Origin: Nymphalis io
Taxonomy: Eukaryota > Arthropoda > Insecta > Lepidoptera > Nymphalidae
NCBI RefSeq assembly: GCF_905147045.1
Contig: NC_065913.1
Span: forward strand, 112,001 to 176,000
DNA: 64,000 nucleotides
Direction: 5' to 3'
Part shown: in pieces, positions 20,351-31,898 of the stretch
Numbering within the stretch: position 1 is the stretch's first letter
Layout of the letters: each line of letters begins with the position of its first letter
Notes under the pieces: generated by a model
Told to the model about the DNA's origin: nothing
The model's input: the letters and a program-made list of their open reading frames with translations, nothing else
Database searches by the model: none
Position numbers and translations under genes: made by a program

Positions 20351-22398
20351 GGGGCAAGAATGACATTCTTAACACAAAACAACCACCAAAACAAATCATA
20401 CAGAAAACCTAGTTGGCAAAGAAGATTAGAAAATAAAATAAGGAAGTTGCGAGCCAATATAGGCAGGTTAACACAATTTATTAGAGGAAATAGAAACCCA
20501 AAAGTAGTAGCTGCAGTAGAACTCATAAAGACACAATATCAATCACACGCACAATATGAAAATACCAACACGCATATAGAACACTTCTTAGATACCTTAA
20601 AACAGAAACTCAATGCAGCAGCTAGTAGACTTAAGAGATATTTGACGTGTACTGCCCGTAAAATAGAAAACAAAACATTTGCTAACAATGAAAAAATCTA
20701 TAGAAATTTATTATCTAACTGCAAAGATAATGAGCAAAATCTAGAAATACCTCCCCCTGAAATATTTCGACAATTCTGGGCTAAGACATGGGAAAACCCC
20801 ATAGAACATAATGAACATGCAGACTGGGTTAACGAAATAACTACACATATTCCAAAGATGGAGTTCAACTTCATTTCACATTCACCAATAGAAACATTTA
20901 TAGATGTCATCAAACGAATGCACAATTGAAATCCCCAGGCTCAGAAAATATTCACAATTATTGGTACAAGAAATTTAGTAGCATACACTCATACATACAT
21001 AAGTACTTAAATACATTCATTCAATCACCACATTTACTACCGAAGTATATAACACATGGAATCACATACTTAGTACATAAAGATAAACATGATACCACAA
21101 ATCCAGATAAATACCGACCAATAACTTGCTTACAAACCATATATAAAATTTTATCAGCTTGCATAAGTGAAGAAATATACAAACATTTAACTAAACATAA
21201 TATATTAACCGAACAGCAAAAGGGGTGTAGAAAAAATAGCCAAGGTTGTAAGGAGCAGCTTATTTTTGATGCAATCATTTTAAGTAGTGCGGTAAAATCA
21301 AAATCAGATATCCATACTATGTTTATTGATTATCAAAAAGCCTTTGATTCAGTCCCGCATAGCTGGTTATTGTATGTCTTAAAATTGTATAAAATAAACC
21401 CAACCCTCATATCATTTCTTCAAAATTCTATGCAAAACTGGCAAACTGTATTAAAAATAAAACAATCGTCCATGAAATCTCTAACTACTGAACCAATTCG
21501 TATCCAACGAGGAGTTTTTCAAGGAGACGCTCTGAGCCCCCTCTGGTTTTGCTTGGCTTTAAATCCTCTTTCACTCTTGTTAAATAAAACCAATACAGGA
21601 TTCACACTTTTCGGTAATAACACCCAATATAACTTATCACACCTCATGTACATGGACGATATAAAACTTTACTCCACTGACAAAAACACGCTGCTTGAGT
21701 TAGCAAGCATTACGGAACAGTTCTCCAAAGATATTCATATGAAATTCGGTGTCGACAAGTGCAAAATTCTATCAATCTCGAAAGGAAAAATCCTTAATAA
21801 TAGCTACACACTCGAAACTGGTGAACAAATTGAACCAATGGATGAACTAAGCACATATAAATACCTTGGTTTTAGACAATCTAGGCAAATACTACAAACT
21901 ACGACAAAACAAGAACTGCTTACAAAATTCTCGCACCGATTAAATCTCGTATTAAAGACACACCTTAACTCTAAAAACACAATAAAAGCTATTAACACAT
22001 TTGCCATACCCTTACTTACGTACTCTTTCGGAATAATACAATGGTCAAAAAATGACATAAAAAAATTGCAGCGTACTATAAACACTCACTTCACTAAATA
22101 TAGGAAACATCATCCAAAATCTTGTATTCAAAGGCTCACACTACCACGCAAAGAAGGAGGAAGGGGATTAATAGACATACACAATTTACACAATAAGCAG
22201 ATACTCTCACTCAGACCATACTTCCATGATAAATCTGAACACTCACCTCTACATAGACACGCAACAGAAATAGACAAAAAGCTTACACCATTAAACCTAC
22301 ATGACAAAAACACTCAAGTAAACGAACATATCATAAGTACACAACAACAAATGTTGGCATGGACTGAAAAAACAGTGCATGGGAGGCACCGAGCCTAG
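20351..22398 (+). pseudogene. R4/Dong-like reverse transcriptase, unit II
   Basis: Linker plus RT: KSPGSENIHNYWYKKFSS (about 20930), DKYRPITCLQTIYKILSACI, EQQKGCRKNSQGCKEQL, MFIDYQKAFDSVPHSWLLY, IQRGVFQGDALSPLWFCLAL, catalytic LMYMDDIKLYS (about 21650) and YKYLGFRQSRQIL, then LTLPRKEGGRGLIDIHNL. TGA at 20927-20929 stands where unit III has Trp (TGG), and TAG at 22396-22398 where unit III has Tyr. The unit II copy is dead, though both stops are single changes. Confidence 0.87.
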
Positions 22399-23166
22399 TT
22401 GAACCAACCCCACGTCGACAAAGAGAAGTCGAACGAATGGCTCAAACGAGGTGAACTGTTCCCTGAGACCGAAGGTTTTATGCTCGCCATTCAAGACCAA
22501 ATAATAGCAACTCGTAACTATAGGAAGTACATAATGAAGGATAATAATCAACCTACTGACTTATGTAGACAATGTAACGCAGCCTCTGAAACTATTCAGC
22601 ACATAACGGGGGCTTGCAAATCTCTCGCACAGACCGATTATAAGCATCGACATGATCAAGTGGCTGCAATCATACACCAACATTTAGCATACAAATATAA
22701 ACTTATAACAGAAATGAATCCATATTACAAATGTAAACCGGAAAGTGTATTAGACACTAGAAACCACAAAATCTACTGGGATAGAACAATAATAACTGAC
22801 AAAACTATCTGTTATAATAGACCAGATATTACCGTTCATGATAAAATCAATAGAATCGTTTATCTTATCGATATAGCCGTTCCTAATTCACATAACATAC
22901 AAACCACAATATCTGAAAAGTTAAGTAAATATCAAGATCTCGCCATAGAAATTAAAACGCAATGGAAAGCACAAACAGTACACATAGTCCCAATAGTCCT
23001 ATCATCCACAGGTATCGTGCCAAAATCCTTGACACAAAGTCTGAACACCTTACAAATGCCAGCGTATATCCTCCATATACTTCAAAAAGCCATAATCCTT
23101 AACACCTGCCGTATCACCCGAAAGTTTATATCATCATCCACTTTATCATCAACGTTTTTAATATAA
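22399..23166 (+). pseudogene. R4/Dong-like C-terminal CCHC and restriction-like endonuclease
   Basis: Zinc knuckle LCRQCNAASETIQHITGAC at about 22560-22616, then the nuclease core RPDITVHDKINRIVYLIDIA (about 22818) with NIQTTISEKLSKYQDL and HIVPIVLSSTGIVPKSL. The order RT, CCHC, PD-(D/E)XK nuclease defines R2/R4-group LINEs; the nuclease nicks the TAA-type target. It ends at a TAA at 23164. The part is intact but separated from the RT by the TAG at 22396. Confidence 0.85.
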
Positions 23167-23267
23167 GCAACACTCCTTAACGCTTGGCTGCAGCCCGCGT
23201 TTTCGGTTTAAACCCTTCGAACGAAGAGAAACTTTAAAAGTTAAATAGAAATAATAATAATAATAAT

Positions 23268-23522
23268 AATATTGGACATTATTCACACACGGTCATCTAA
23301 TCACAAATTAAGCAGAGCTTGTGTTATGGAAACCAGACAACTGATATACTACATATACTACTTTTATTTTGTAAATACATACTTATATAGATAATTACAC
23401 CCAGACTCAGGACAAACAGACATGTTCATGCACACAAATGTCTGTCCTGGGTGGGAATCGAACCCACGACCTTTGGCATGAAAGGCAAGTAACTACCAAC
23501 CATGCCAACCGGCTCGTCAAAA
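23268..23522 (-). mobile_element. SINE-1 copy, antisense, unit II
   Basis: Complete antisense SINE-1 directly after the AAT tail of the R4-like LINE, with head box B GGTTCGATTCC near 23455. The unit III version was split by the inversion (43505-43636 antisense, 46985-47115 sense). Confidence 0.85.
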
Positions 23523-24239
23523 AATCAATACGTCAATACTATCGAAAAATCATTGATTATCGATAGTCCAAAACTATCGATTTTATCGATAATGGACTAT
23601 CGACATGCAACACTACCTGGTATTACTTATACCTAAAATGAAAGTCATATAATGTATTACATTCATATAATCAGGGTAATGTCGTCAACTACGGTTGTTC
23701 CGAGCTGATGACAGCGGAGCGCATCGGAGAGAGGAGCGCCAAGCTGGTGTCTTTCCTGGACCTGGCGGGCCACAGCAAGTACCAACGCACCACGCTCCAC
23801 GGGCTTAAGGGTTACTCCCCGCACTACGCCATGCTCGTTGTAAGTATGTTTATTTATTACTAGTTCCCATACGTGTGGGGGGGGTTTCAGATTTTAGGTA
23901 TCCTAAGTCTTTTTCTATAGCCCTGATAACGTGTTTTCAAATTATTATTAGGTAAGGATTTTTTTGGAGTCCTGACATATCAAACCAAAAGTTAATTTTC
24001 ATTTTATTGAATAAATATCTTATCTTAATAATACATTTTTACAAACAGCTCAAAATCAAAATAATTTATTCAGGTAATAATATATAAACCTAACACCGGC
24101 TCAAACTGTAGATCCTACTAAAAATAATCGGCAAAAAACTAAACTCTTTTGCTACAATTAAACTATGTAAGAGTTTAAACACAATTTTTTATCATATTTA
24201 TAAACCCTTATCGAGCAATACGTCTTATTAATGAAAGTT

Positions 24240-24375
24240 TTTTAAGAGAGAGAGTTGGTTCCTCCTAACTGGCCTAGGCCAGTCTGGGTACGGGCCGCGG
24301 GGTTGCCCCCTAATCTGTCGTGTCTTTAATTTTTGGCCCGAGGGGCCAAGGTCACAGCGACCCAGTGGCTGTAAG
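24240..24375 (+). repeat. Short GC-rich repeat in intron after E5
   Basis: Contains CTGGCCTAGGCCAGTCTGGG and GGCCAAGGTCACAGCGACCC. The same sequence appears inverted at about 46118-46255 (unit III) and in a separate antisense-like insertion at 48033-48220. It is a dispersed repeat of unknown type. Confidence 0.6.
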
Positions 24376-25109
24376 TTTTTTAATTCAGCTACAAGATAAT
24401 ATTATAGATGGCACTGTAGTCATATTATCAACTTATACTATAAAGTTTTTTTTTTATTTCTAGATTTCGGCAACAGCCGGTATAACTCGCATCACAGAAG
24501 AACACATCGGTCTTCTGCTGGCTTTGGACATGCCGTTCTTCGCAGTCATCAACAAGTGTGAACTGGTTAGCAACATCAACGCTGTTGTAGCGAGGCTGGC
24601 TCAATTGTTGGAACCCGCTAATAAGGTCAGTGATTTTATTTTAAATAGCATCTATAAAGACTAGCTTATAAACTAGGTTATTATTTCTTACATCAATGCT
24701 TATGGGTGATGGTGACCACTTACCATCAGGTGGAAGTTTAACAGACAAACAGATATATTTACTTTCCAATTTATAATATTAGTATATATTGTAATTGGAA
24801 ACATGCAGGTTTCCTCGCGATGTTCTTCAAGGAGCACGAGATGATAAATCAGGGATGCTGTACAATTTATAGATTTATTTAAATTTAAATTAATGGTATA
24901 TATTGGTTTTATTAAAGAAACCGCTGTTAATAACTGACGAGAATATGGCAAGGAACTGCGTTGCGCCGCAAAAGTCGATACTGGACACCATAGACAATCT
25001 AGACGAGGAAATCAAAAAGGATGAGGAGTGAGTAGCTTCACAAGCCTTTATTTAACCCGAAGTGTTTCTGGGTGAACTCTTATGTATGACCTTAAAACGA
25101 GTTCCATAC

Positions 25110-25352
25110 TATTGGTAATGGTAATAGTATTGTCTATAGCTACGCCAACCACCCTTGCTAGATACTTGCCTTTCACGCCAAAGGTTGTGGGTTCGGTTCC
25201 CACTCAGGACAGACAATTGTGTGCATAAACATGTCTGTTTTTCCTGAGTCTGTGTGTAATTGTCTATACAATAGTATATCAGTTGTCTGGTTGCCATAGT
25301 ACAAGCTCTGCTTAGTTTCGGATCAGATATATATATATATATATATATATAG
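25110..25352 (+). mobile_element. SINE-1-type copy between E7 and E8, unit II
   Basis: Same element as 10225-10460; the tail has a longer TA run (about 25329-25352). Confidence 0.75.
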
Positions 25353-26049
25353 TTGAACGCAAATCACAGTAGTGTCGGCCGGCAGGTGGCCGTGTTCCCG
25401 GTGAGCTGCGTGCGCGGCGCCGGCCTCAACGCGCTGCACGCGTGCCTGCTGGCGCTGGCGCCGCGCCGCGACCTGCAGCGCTCCGAGGACGTGAGTGAAC
25501 CATATGTTGCGCAGTTGACTAGTATCCTTTTTATTAAATTATAAATGTTATAATTTATGTCACTTTACAGGAGGCGTGCGAGTTTCAAATAGACGAAATT
25601 TTCCACTTAGGGGACTCGACGGGGCCTGTCGTGGGGGGACTGCTCGCGCGAGGGCGACTCTACGAGGGCGACGAACTTATCATATGTGCGTTGCGTTCTG
25701 TTAGTTCTGAGATGAATAGAGCGACGTATATTTAACACCCCCCCCCCCCCGGATTTCTGGAGTCCGGCGAGTTCGCGGAGATATCCGTGCGCACGATATA
25801 CCGCAACCGCGTCCCGTGCAGCAGCGTGCGCGCGGGACAGTCGGCGTCGCTGGGCCTGGGTCGCTTCCCGCCGGGACTGCGGCAGGGCATGGTGCTGCTA
25901 GCACGGCCGGGGAGCTACGCCGCGGGACACGAGCGGCCCACCTTCGGAGGCTGTCCGCCCGGGACTTGCAGAGGACGACAGGTGGGTCGCTAATTCAAAC
26001 CTTATTACTAAATACAAACTTACATGTATTTAAGACAGAATATATATAC

Positions 26050-26268
26050 GCGGCCAGTAGTGCCAACCCGCATTGGAGCAGCGTGGTGTAATAAGCTGCT
26101 CCAGTGCGGTTTGGTAGAATACACATGTGGCAGAATTTCAGTGAAATTAGACACATGCAGGTTTCCTCACGATGTTTTCCTTCATCGTAAAGTACGAGAT
26201 GAATTATAATCACAAATTAAGTACATGAAAATTCAGTGGTGCCTGGATCATCTCGGCTGTTTTTTTAG
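26050..26268 (-). mobile_element. SINE-3 fragment in intron after E10
   Basis: Body of SINE-3 in antisense order (AACCCGCATTGGAGCAGCG ... GATGAATTATAATCACAAAT) ending just before the tRNA-like head (ATCATCTCGGCT). The unit III counterpart at 44505-44785 keeps the head. Confidence 0.7.
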
Positions 26269-26559
26269 AATATTAGCACAGACTGTGCAATATAATATGT
26301 AATGCGGTCATGAATTAAATTTGATTGAATAAAACAGGCATCCGTGCATGTCCTGAGACACTCCACGGCCATCTACCCAGGGTTCCAGTGCTCTGTGCAT
26401 ATCGGGAACGTGCGTCAGACGGCCATTATCGAGGTAACGAATACATACATCAAACTCACTTTGCGGAGTGGAATTAAATAGTTTAATTTTGGTATAATTT
26501 GTGGTGTTGCGTAAAATACTTAAGTATGATAATGATATTTATTTTTTTATGTTATATTC

Positions 26560-26870
26560 CTGTTTAGCGGTAGAATATCTGATGAGTGGGTGGTACCTAT
26601 CCAGGCGGGTTTGCACAATGCCCTTACCACCAGTTACCACACACTCATAATATATTCTGCCGCCAAACAGCAATAGCATTGTTGTTGGTGAGTAAAAAAC
26701 TGGTGAGTAAAAAAACGAGGGACATAACATCTTAGTTCCCAAGGTTGGTGACGCATTGGTGATGTAAGCGATGGTTAATATTTATTGCGGTGTCAATGTC
26801 TATGGGCGGTGGTGACCACTTACCATCGGGTTGCTCATCTCATCGCTGACCACGGGTATATTTTTCGCTT
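26560..26870. repeat. Repeat-4 in head-to-head arrangement, intron after E11
   Basis: An antisense piece (GCGGTAGAATATCTGATGAG to about 26620) is followed by a sense piece (TATTCTGCCGCCAAACAGC to CCACTTACCATCGGGTTGC). A second copy is at 47207-47460. Confidence 0.65.
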
Positions 26871-27544
26871 TAGGGTATAATGTCTCCGAGCAACGTGCTG
26901 AGGGCGGGCGTTCAGGTTCGCCCGCTGTCCGGAGTACCTCGTGCGGGGCCGCCGGCTGCTGTTCAGGGCGGGGCTGGGGACCAGGTACCGCTCAACGAAC
27001 CCAACGATAACTTCTAATTACAGTTGAATTGTTGAGCCAATAAAGTATATCGTCAGCTCAGTGTTGGTATCCGAGATCGCTAGCTCCACTGACTTTCACA
27101 CATTTAATTTATAAGTGTTCGGTGAAGGAAATCCATGCATCGAAGCAGGTTGTGGAATAAGCTGAAACCTTCTCCTGAGAAGGAGAGCTTTTAGCCCAGC
27201 TGTGGGACATTTATATACTGTAACTGTTTTGAATCATGTTGGAATAAGTTTTGTTCTTAAGAAGAGATATCTTCGACCAACAGACACTTTTGTACTTTAC
27301 TAGCAAAACCCGGTAGGTGGCTGTTAATGTGGTACAGCGCCATCTAGCGGCGTTACAACGAAGTGGATATTATTAAATCATCCATGAGACATACATCTAA
27401 ATTTCAACTATAATGGTGATTCAAACGGTCCGAACTCTATTAATCACAAACAGATACACAAACAGCCGTTTTTATATATTAACGAAATTGTTTTGTTACA
27501 GAGCCATCGGCCGGGTCACGCAAACCTTCCCGTACATACCATGA

Positions 27545-28280
27545 ATTCTATAGAACACGGCTCCAATGTAAAATTCGAGATCTGTCTAGAATATTCTAGA
27601 TAAATTAAATATATTAATTGTATCTGTAACCAGTTTTCTTGTCGTGTTCACTTCATGATTGCGTGGGAGGCGTTTCGCCTTGCGGATTAAATTACAAAAA
27701 ACGACAAACGATGATGGTATTTTTATGTTACATAAAAACAGTGTTGCCAACCTCTTAGAAGCATCCTCCTGACGGATGAATTGAAACAAATACAAAATAC
27801 ATTTATAATATGATGTTAAAAAAAAGCAAATCAAGTACTGCAAGTAACATTAGTAAACTTGAAATATACTCAATTAAATGAAGCTAAAGAGTTAATCCCC
27901 GGAGAGAATTTCTTTAAAAAAATGTTCCTCCTAAAAAATGTCTGACCTGAAAATATCCTATTTGATTTCATCTGACATAGCCCTATTTAGGGGGAAAACC
28001 CCCAAGTTGGCAACACTGTATAAAAAAATGTGGACCATCCATATAAACTTTCATATATTTAACACTAGGGGACAAATTTTTAATAAACCATCGTATGTGA
28101 TCGAGCAAATTTTCACTCATAACTCATTTTTATTCAGTCAGTTAATTAATCAGTGTCAGAGTTTTTATTACGTATATAACATACATGCAAAACGTCTATG
28201 CTTATGTATAAATAATATTGCAATATATAAAGGCTAATATAATATATATGAAAATATAATACATCCAATTTCTAGTTAAT
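27545..28280 (+). other. 3' flank of unit II gene fragment
   Basis: AT-rich sequence after the E13 stop with no supported coding region. The first 110 bases match unit III (48383-48495). From about 27655 to 29745 there is no counterpart in unit III, so unit III has a deletion or unit II an insertion. Confidence 0.6.
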
Positions 28281-28284
28281 ATTA

Positions 28285-28585
28285 ATTTTTTTTTTATAGA
28301 ATAGGAAGGTGGACGAGCATATGGGCCACCTGATAGTAAGTGGTCACCAAACGCCCTTAGACATTGGCATTGTAAGAAATGTCAACCATCGCTTATAGCC
28401 AATGTGCCACCAACCTTGGGAACTAAGATTTTATGTCCCTTGTGCCTGTAATTACACTGACTCACTCACCCTTTAAACCGGAACACAATATCAAGTATTG
28501 CTGTTTTGCGGTAGAATATCTGATGAGTGGGTGGTACCTACCCAGACGAGCTTGCACAAAGCCCTACCACCAGTAATAAATTAAT
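28285..28585 (-). repeat. Repeat-4 copy, antisense, near full length
   Basis: Begins with poly(T) and TATAGAATAGGAAGGTGGAC, includes GGGCCACCTGATAGTAAGTGG, and ends GGTACCTACCCAGACGAGC and CCCTACCACCAG. It gives the best view of the element's full length (about 290 bp). Confidence 0.8.
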
Positions 28586-30093
28586 AGTAAATAATTATAT
28601 AACTAGGTTTATGAAATAACGTACATACACAATGGATATTACATCTTGGTTCCCAATGTTGGTGGCACGTTGACAATATAAATGATGGTTAATATTTCTT
28701 AAAAAGCCAATGACGTGGTGGAGAATTACCACCAAAATTACATTAGCCTTCCTATTCGAAATTAAAAAAGAGAAACAGAAATCGCAACAGTAAAAGGTTA
28801 TAAGTCTTTATATTTGAAAATATGTACATTCAAAAACATTAAATTCTTAGTAATACCATGTTTGCATATCTACCCTTCCGTGACGCCACGGTGACAGGAC
28901 TATGATAATCTTATCGTATGTTAAATTGTTACAATAATAACTTATTTAGAAGTTAGTTGACTTAAAATTTCAAATAAACTGAGATTTAAATTAAATATTC
29001 TTATTTAAAATTAAAATAGCACTATGTACGTGTTAATATTGTATTTAATACACCTTTTACAATTAGTTGAAATGTATATTTAGTATATTCCAATCGTAGG
29101 AGTAAATATAAACTAACTTTATATTTCCATATCCCGTGATAGTCGCTAACAGCTCAGCTTAACTACTTTCTCGAATAAAACGCAATTTTTTCGCAAATCC
29201 ATAATGAATATCACAGATAACTCAAAATCTCGACCAATGATATCGCGCCAATTCAATGTCGGTTGTTAATTTGCCTTTATCTACTCTTGTGGCTTTAATA
29301 CACTAGTTATTTTCTATTTAAATGAAATAACATATTTATATACATACATATATAACGTAACTGTTTTTAAAATGATAATCACGCCCCAAGGAACAAATCT
29401 TTAGGTTTGTATTTTTTTTTTTTGTTAATGGTAGCTCTTACAATGCCGATGTTACTTTTGCATTAAGCCGCGCTGATATGTAAGACTCCAATAGAAATTG
29501 CAGCATAAAGTAATGTTAATAATATATAAATTAAAAAATAAACATCCAGGTATTTAGGTATAAGTTGTAATAACTCGGTCATATTTTTTGAGAACTTCAG
29601 GCATTATAAGCACGAACTATTCCCGTCAATCATATTCTGATCAGTTATAAATATAAATGAAATTTCGTCTATTACCTAACTTATGCAATACTAAATTTGA
29701 ATATGTACCAAAACAAAATTATATATTACTATTTTGGTAAATTTTTACAAAATTCAAGCGATTCATCACTGCTTGAAAATTATATTTTATTCTTATTAGG
29801 CGCCATTTTGAATATATAAGGAATGGCCTGTGTTTAAGACTCTGCGGCAACATGAATGGAAAAAAATACTGCTAAGCTAAATAACAATAATTATTAAAAG
29901 AATAGCAGACCTAACATCAGAAATAGCATTTGAGTGATAACCATCCTCAAGAATATTAAAAAATGCTCTGTTATGTCATATTCTGTTATTTTGAAAAGAC
30001 CCCATTTTCAAATTCGTATTGTGTTATTTAAATTTATTAAAATATTAAATATTTTTAAACATAATCATGACGCCATTTTAAATTTAATTTTAT
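28586..30093 (+). other. AT-rich intergenic DNA with a decayed repeat-4 scrap
   Basis: A degraded sense repeat-4 is visible at about 28640-28760 (TTGGTTCCCAATGTTGGTGG). The remainder has no coding or RNA feature I can support. The stretch 29745-30085 matches 48508-48850 in unit III. Confidence 0.6.
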
Positions 30094-30118
30094 AGAATTA
30101 GGATTACGTTGTTAATGT
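30094..30118 (+). repeat. Partial 89-bp satellite monomer at the unit II/satellite junction
   Basis: TAGAATTAGGATTACGTTGTTAATGT is the 99-bp-type monomer start. It is cut at AATGT (30114-30118) by the LINE, and AATGT resumes at 35008-35012 with the rest of the monomer. Confidence 0.85.
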
Positions 30119-30599
30119 TGTTGCACTGTTTGTTACATAGCGACAATACGTATTAACTATTGGTGCTTTAATATTATTGTAAAAATCAGTGATTTTGCTA
30201 ACAGTTTTCTCGAAAATTAAGATCTAAATACGTAGTATATCTTCGTTTAAAAGAATAAGTAAACTTATAACAATTTCAGTGCCAAAATATAATAGTTTTC
30301 AACAATAACTTTGCAAATATAAAAGTGATTTACATATGTTTAACGTTGGACAAGTGCATCGTGATCTACTTCGTCCGTCAAGACGTTAATGAGCTTCATA
30401 TTGAAAAAACATACCGCAACCGATAGGTCATTGACCACACATAAACAACGTACAAAACTGATAACTATTTTTGCCCGGTCAACTTAAACAGTTGTTGGAA
30501 CAGAGGTTTCGAACGCACCGCATACGCAGTCGATACAGGTTCAAATCTCACTTGTGCGCATCGTTACATTTTTTTTTTTTTTGGATGCGAAGTAATAAT

Positions 30600-31627
30600 A
30601 TGGAGTTCGCCTGCTGTAGCAAATCAATAAAAGATGCTGAAGATCCTATTATATGTACATCTTGCGATAGGGAATTCCATGTAGCTTGTATGCTACAGCT
30701 AAAAGATCAAGAACTAAAACCGGACGATGATCTTAGACTCTCCTGGCGGTGTTCATCGTGTACCTCAAATAATTCTCGGGACAACAAATCTGATACCCCA
30801 ATTCGCAATGTCACAAAGCGGTCCAAGCAAAAAACTGATAAGAGTACGTCTTCTGAAAAAAATACACATAAGGTAAATCTCACTGCGCTACAAATATCAA
30901 GAGATGAATTCGAAATATTATTAAATCTGAGTTTAAAGAGGCTTTTTCTGGATTTCAAAATGTCCTTGAGGATGTTAAAAAGGAAATTTTGTCATTCCAA
31001 AACTCTGTGAAATTTTTAAGTGATACTCATGATGCGATTCTTAAGAGACTAGAAACAGCCGAGAATGGGATAAAAAAGTGTGATGCATTATATTCCGATG
31101 TAAAAAACTGCCAATTATCTATGATAAACCTCCAAAATGAAATTAATAATAAGGAACAATGGTCCAGGCGTTCTAATGTTGAGATTATTGGCCTTCCCGA
31201 ATCCAAAAACGAAAATTTAATGACAACAATGAATAAGTTATCGGAACTGGTGGTTCACTCAGCTTACAGTCATTCGGACATCGATTTTATAACCCGCGTG
31301 GCCCCTAAAAGCAATGATTCTAAAAAACCAAGACCCGTAATTATTCGATTTTTGTCTAGATGGAAGAAGGATGATTTCCTTGCTAGATTACGAGCAAAGA
31401 AGAATATCAGGGCTTGCGACCTTGGCTACGTGGGAAATACTAATCGTGTTTACTTTAACGATCATCTAACAAGTGCTAATAAGGCGCTTCTTCGTAAAAC
31501 AAAAGAAATAGCTCGCGATAAAAAATATACGTATATTTGGGTAAAAAACTGTTCTATTATGGCTAGAAAAACTGACACTAGCCCTGTTATTCATATACTT
31601 AACGAATGTGATTTAAAAAAATTGTAA
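30600..31627 (+). pseudogene. LINE ORF1: PHD-type zinc finger and FP-like domain
   Basis: Starts MEFACCSKSIKDAED. Cysteines and histidine in PHD order: CC...CTSC...FHVAC...WRCSSC (about 30612-30760). The second half has coiled-coil-like KNCQLSMINLQNEINNKEQW, then RRSNVEIIGLPESKNEN and KPRPVIIRFLSRWKKDDFL, the pattern of the FP/L1-ORF1-like RNA-binding domain of insect CR1/Jockey-group LINEs. The two parts are in different frames, shifted near 30925. ORF1 proteins coat the LINE RNA. ATG at 30600 chosen because the cysteine motif follows at once. Confidence 0.85.
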
Positions 31628-31898
31628 TACGCACAATTAATTTATCCAACATATTATATATAAGTACGTTTGGTGTCTTCTTTATAAATTTACTAAAATT
31701 ATGTTGGCTTTTCTATTTGATTGTAATTTTATTAGGCTTTGAGAGAGAGATGAAACTGCTAAATCTGTTTAAGGTTTATTCTATTTGTATAATTTTAGAA
31801 AGGAGAATTATTACAATTAATTTAGATGAAATGGTCAGTTTAAATGTATTTAGTATAATTCTTAAGTCTTATATGATTTATAAATTACTTATTTCGCA

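Larger units (their letters stand above)
18790..23262 (+). mobile_element. R4/Dong-like LINE, near full length, unit II
   Basis: Flanked on the left by TAA-type repeats (18768-18792) and ending in AAT repeats (about 23248-23262). This fits Dong/R4 elements, known to insert in TAA repeats. It has one long coding region with an N-terminal pair of DNA-binding-like repeats, RT with YMDD, a CCHC knuckle and a PD-(D/E)XK-type nuclease. The 5' tip can fold as a hairpin (18797-18834). This copy carries a +1 shift near 20350 and stops at 20927-20929 and 22396-22398. Confidence 0.85.
23675..27544 (+). pseudogene. GTPBP2-like gene fragment, unit II (exons E5-E13)
   Basis: Exons: E5 23675-23839 (NVVNYGCSEL, G3 DLAGHSKY), E6 24464-24625 (ATAGITRITEEH, G4-like NKCE), E7 24918-25027, E8 25386-25490 (PVSCVRGAGLNALHA), E9 25571-25685 (FQIDEIFHLGDSTGPVVGG), E10 about 25751-25981 (SVRTIYRNRVPC), E11 26338-26433 (VHIGNVRQTAIIE), E12 26874-26984, E13 27502-27544 (AIGRVTQTFPYIP, stop). 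GNVRQTA and the ending AIGRVT resemble GTPBP2 more than GTPBP1. Lesions: 1 bp lost at the E8 acceptor, last base of E9 changed, E10 acceptor replaced by poly(C), 17 bp lost in E12. E1-E4 are absent. Confidence 0.87.
17933..30093 (+). repeat. Segmental duplication unit II
   Basis: From TATATTAATCTTTGTAAAAG this matches 38263 onward in unit III at a constant offset of 20,330 bp for more than 1 kb, apparently base for base where compared. It also matches 6755 onward in unit I with more changes. The 3' flank after E13 matches unit III to about 48850, with a 2.1-kb segment (about 27655-29745) absent from unit III. The right end joins satellite at about 30090. Confidence 0.85.

Noticed and set aside
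21804..22551. Antisense open frames over the R4-like RT (also 42053-42800)
   Set aside because: They mirror the RT frame in both duplicated copies and have no motif or codon support.
28860..30090. Possible host exon or non-coding RNA downstream of unit II
   Set aside because: AT-rich, no open frame with splice borders or motifs; the match to unit III is explained by segmental duplication.
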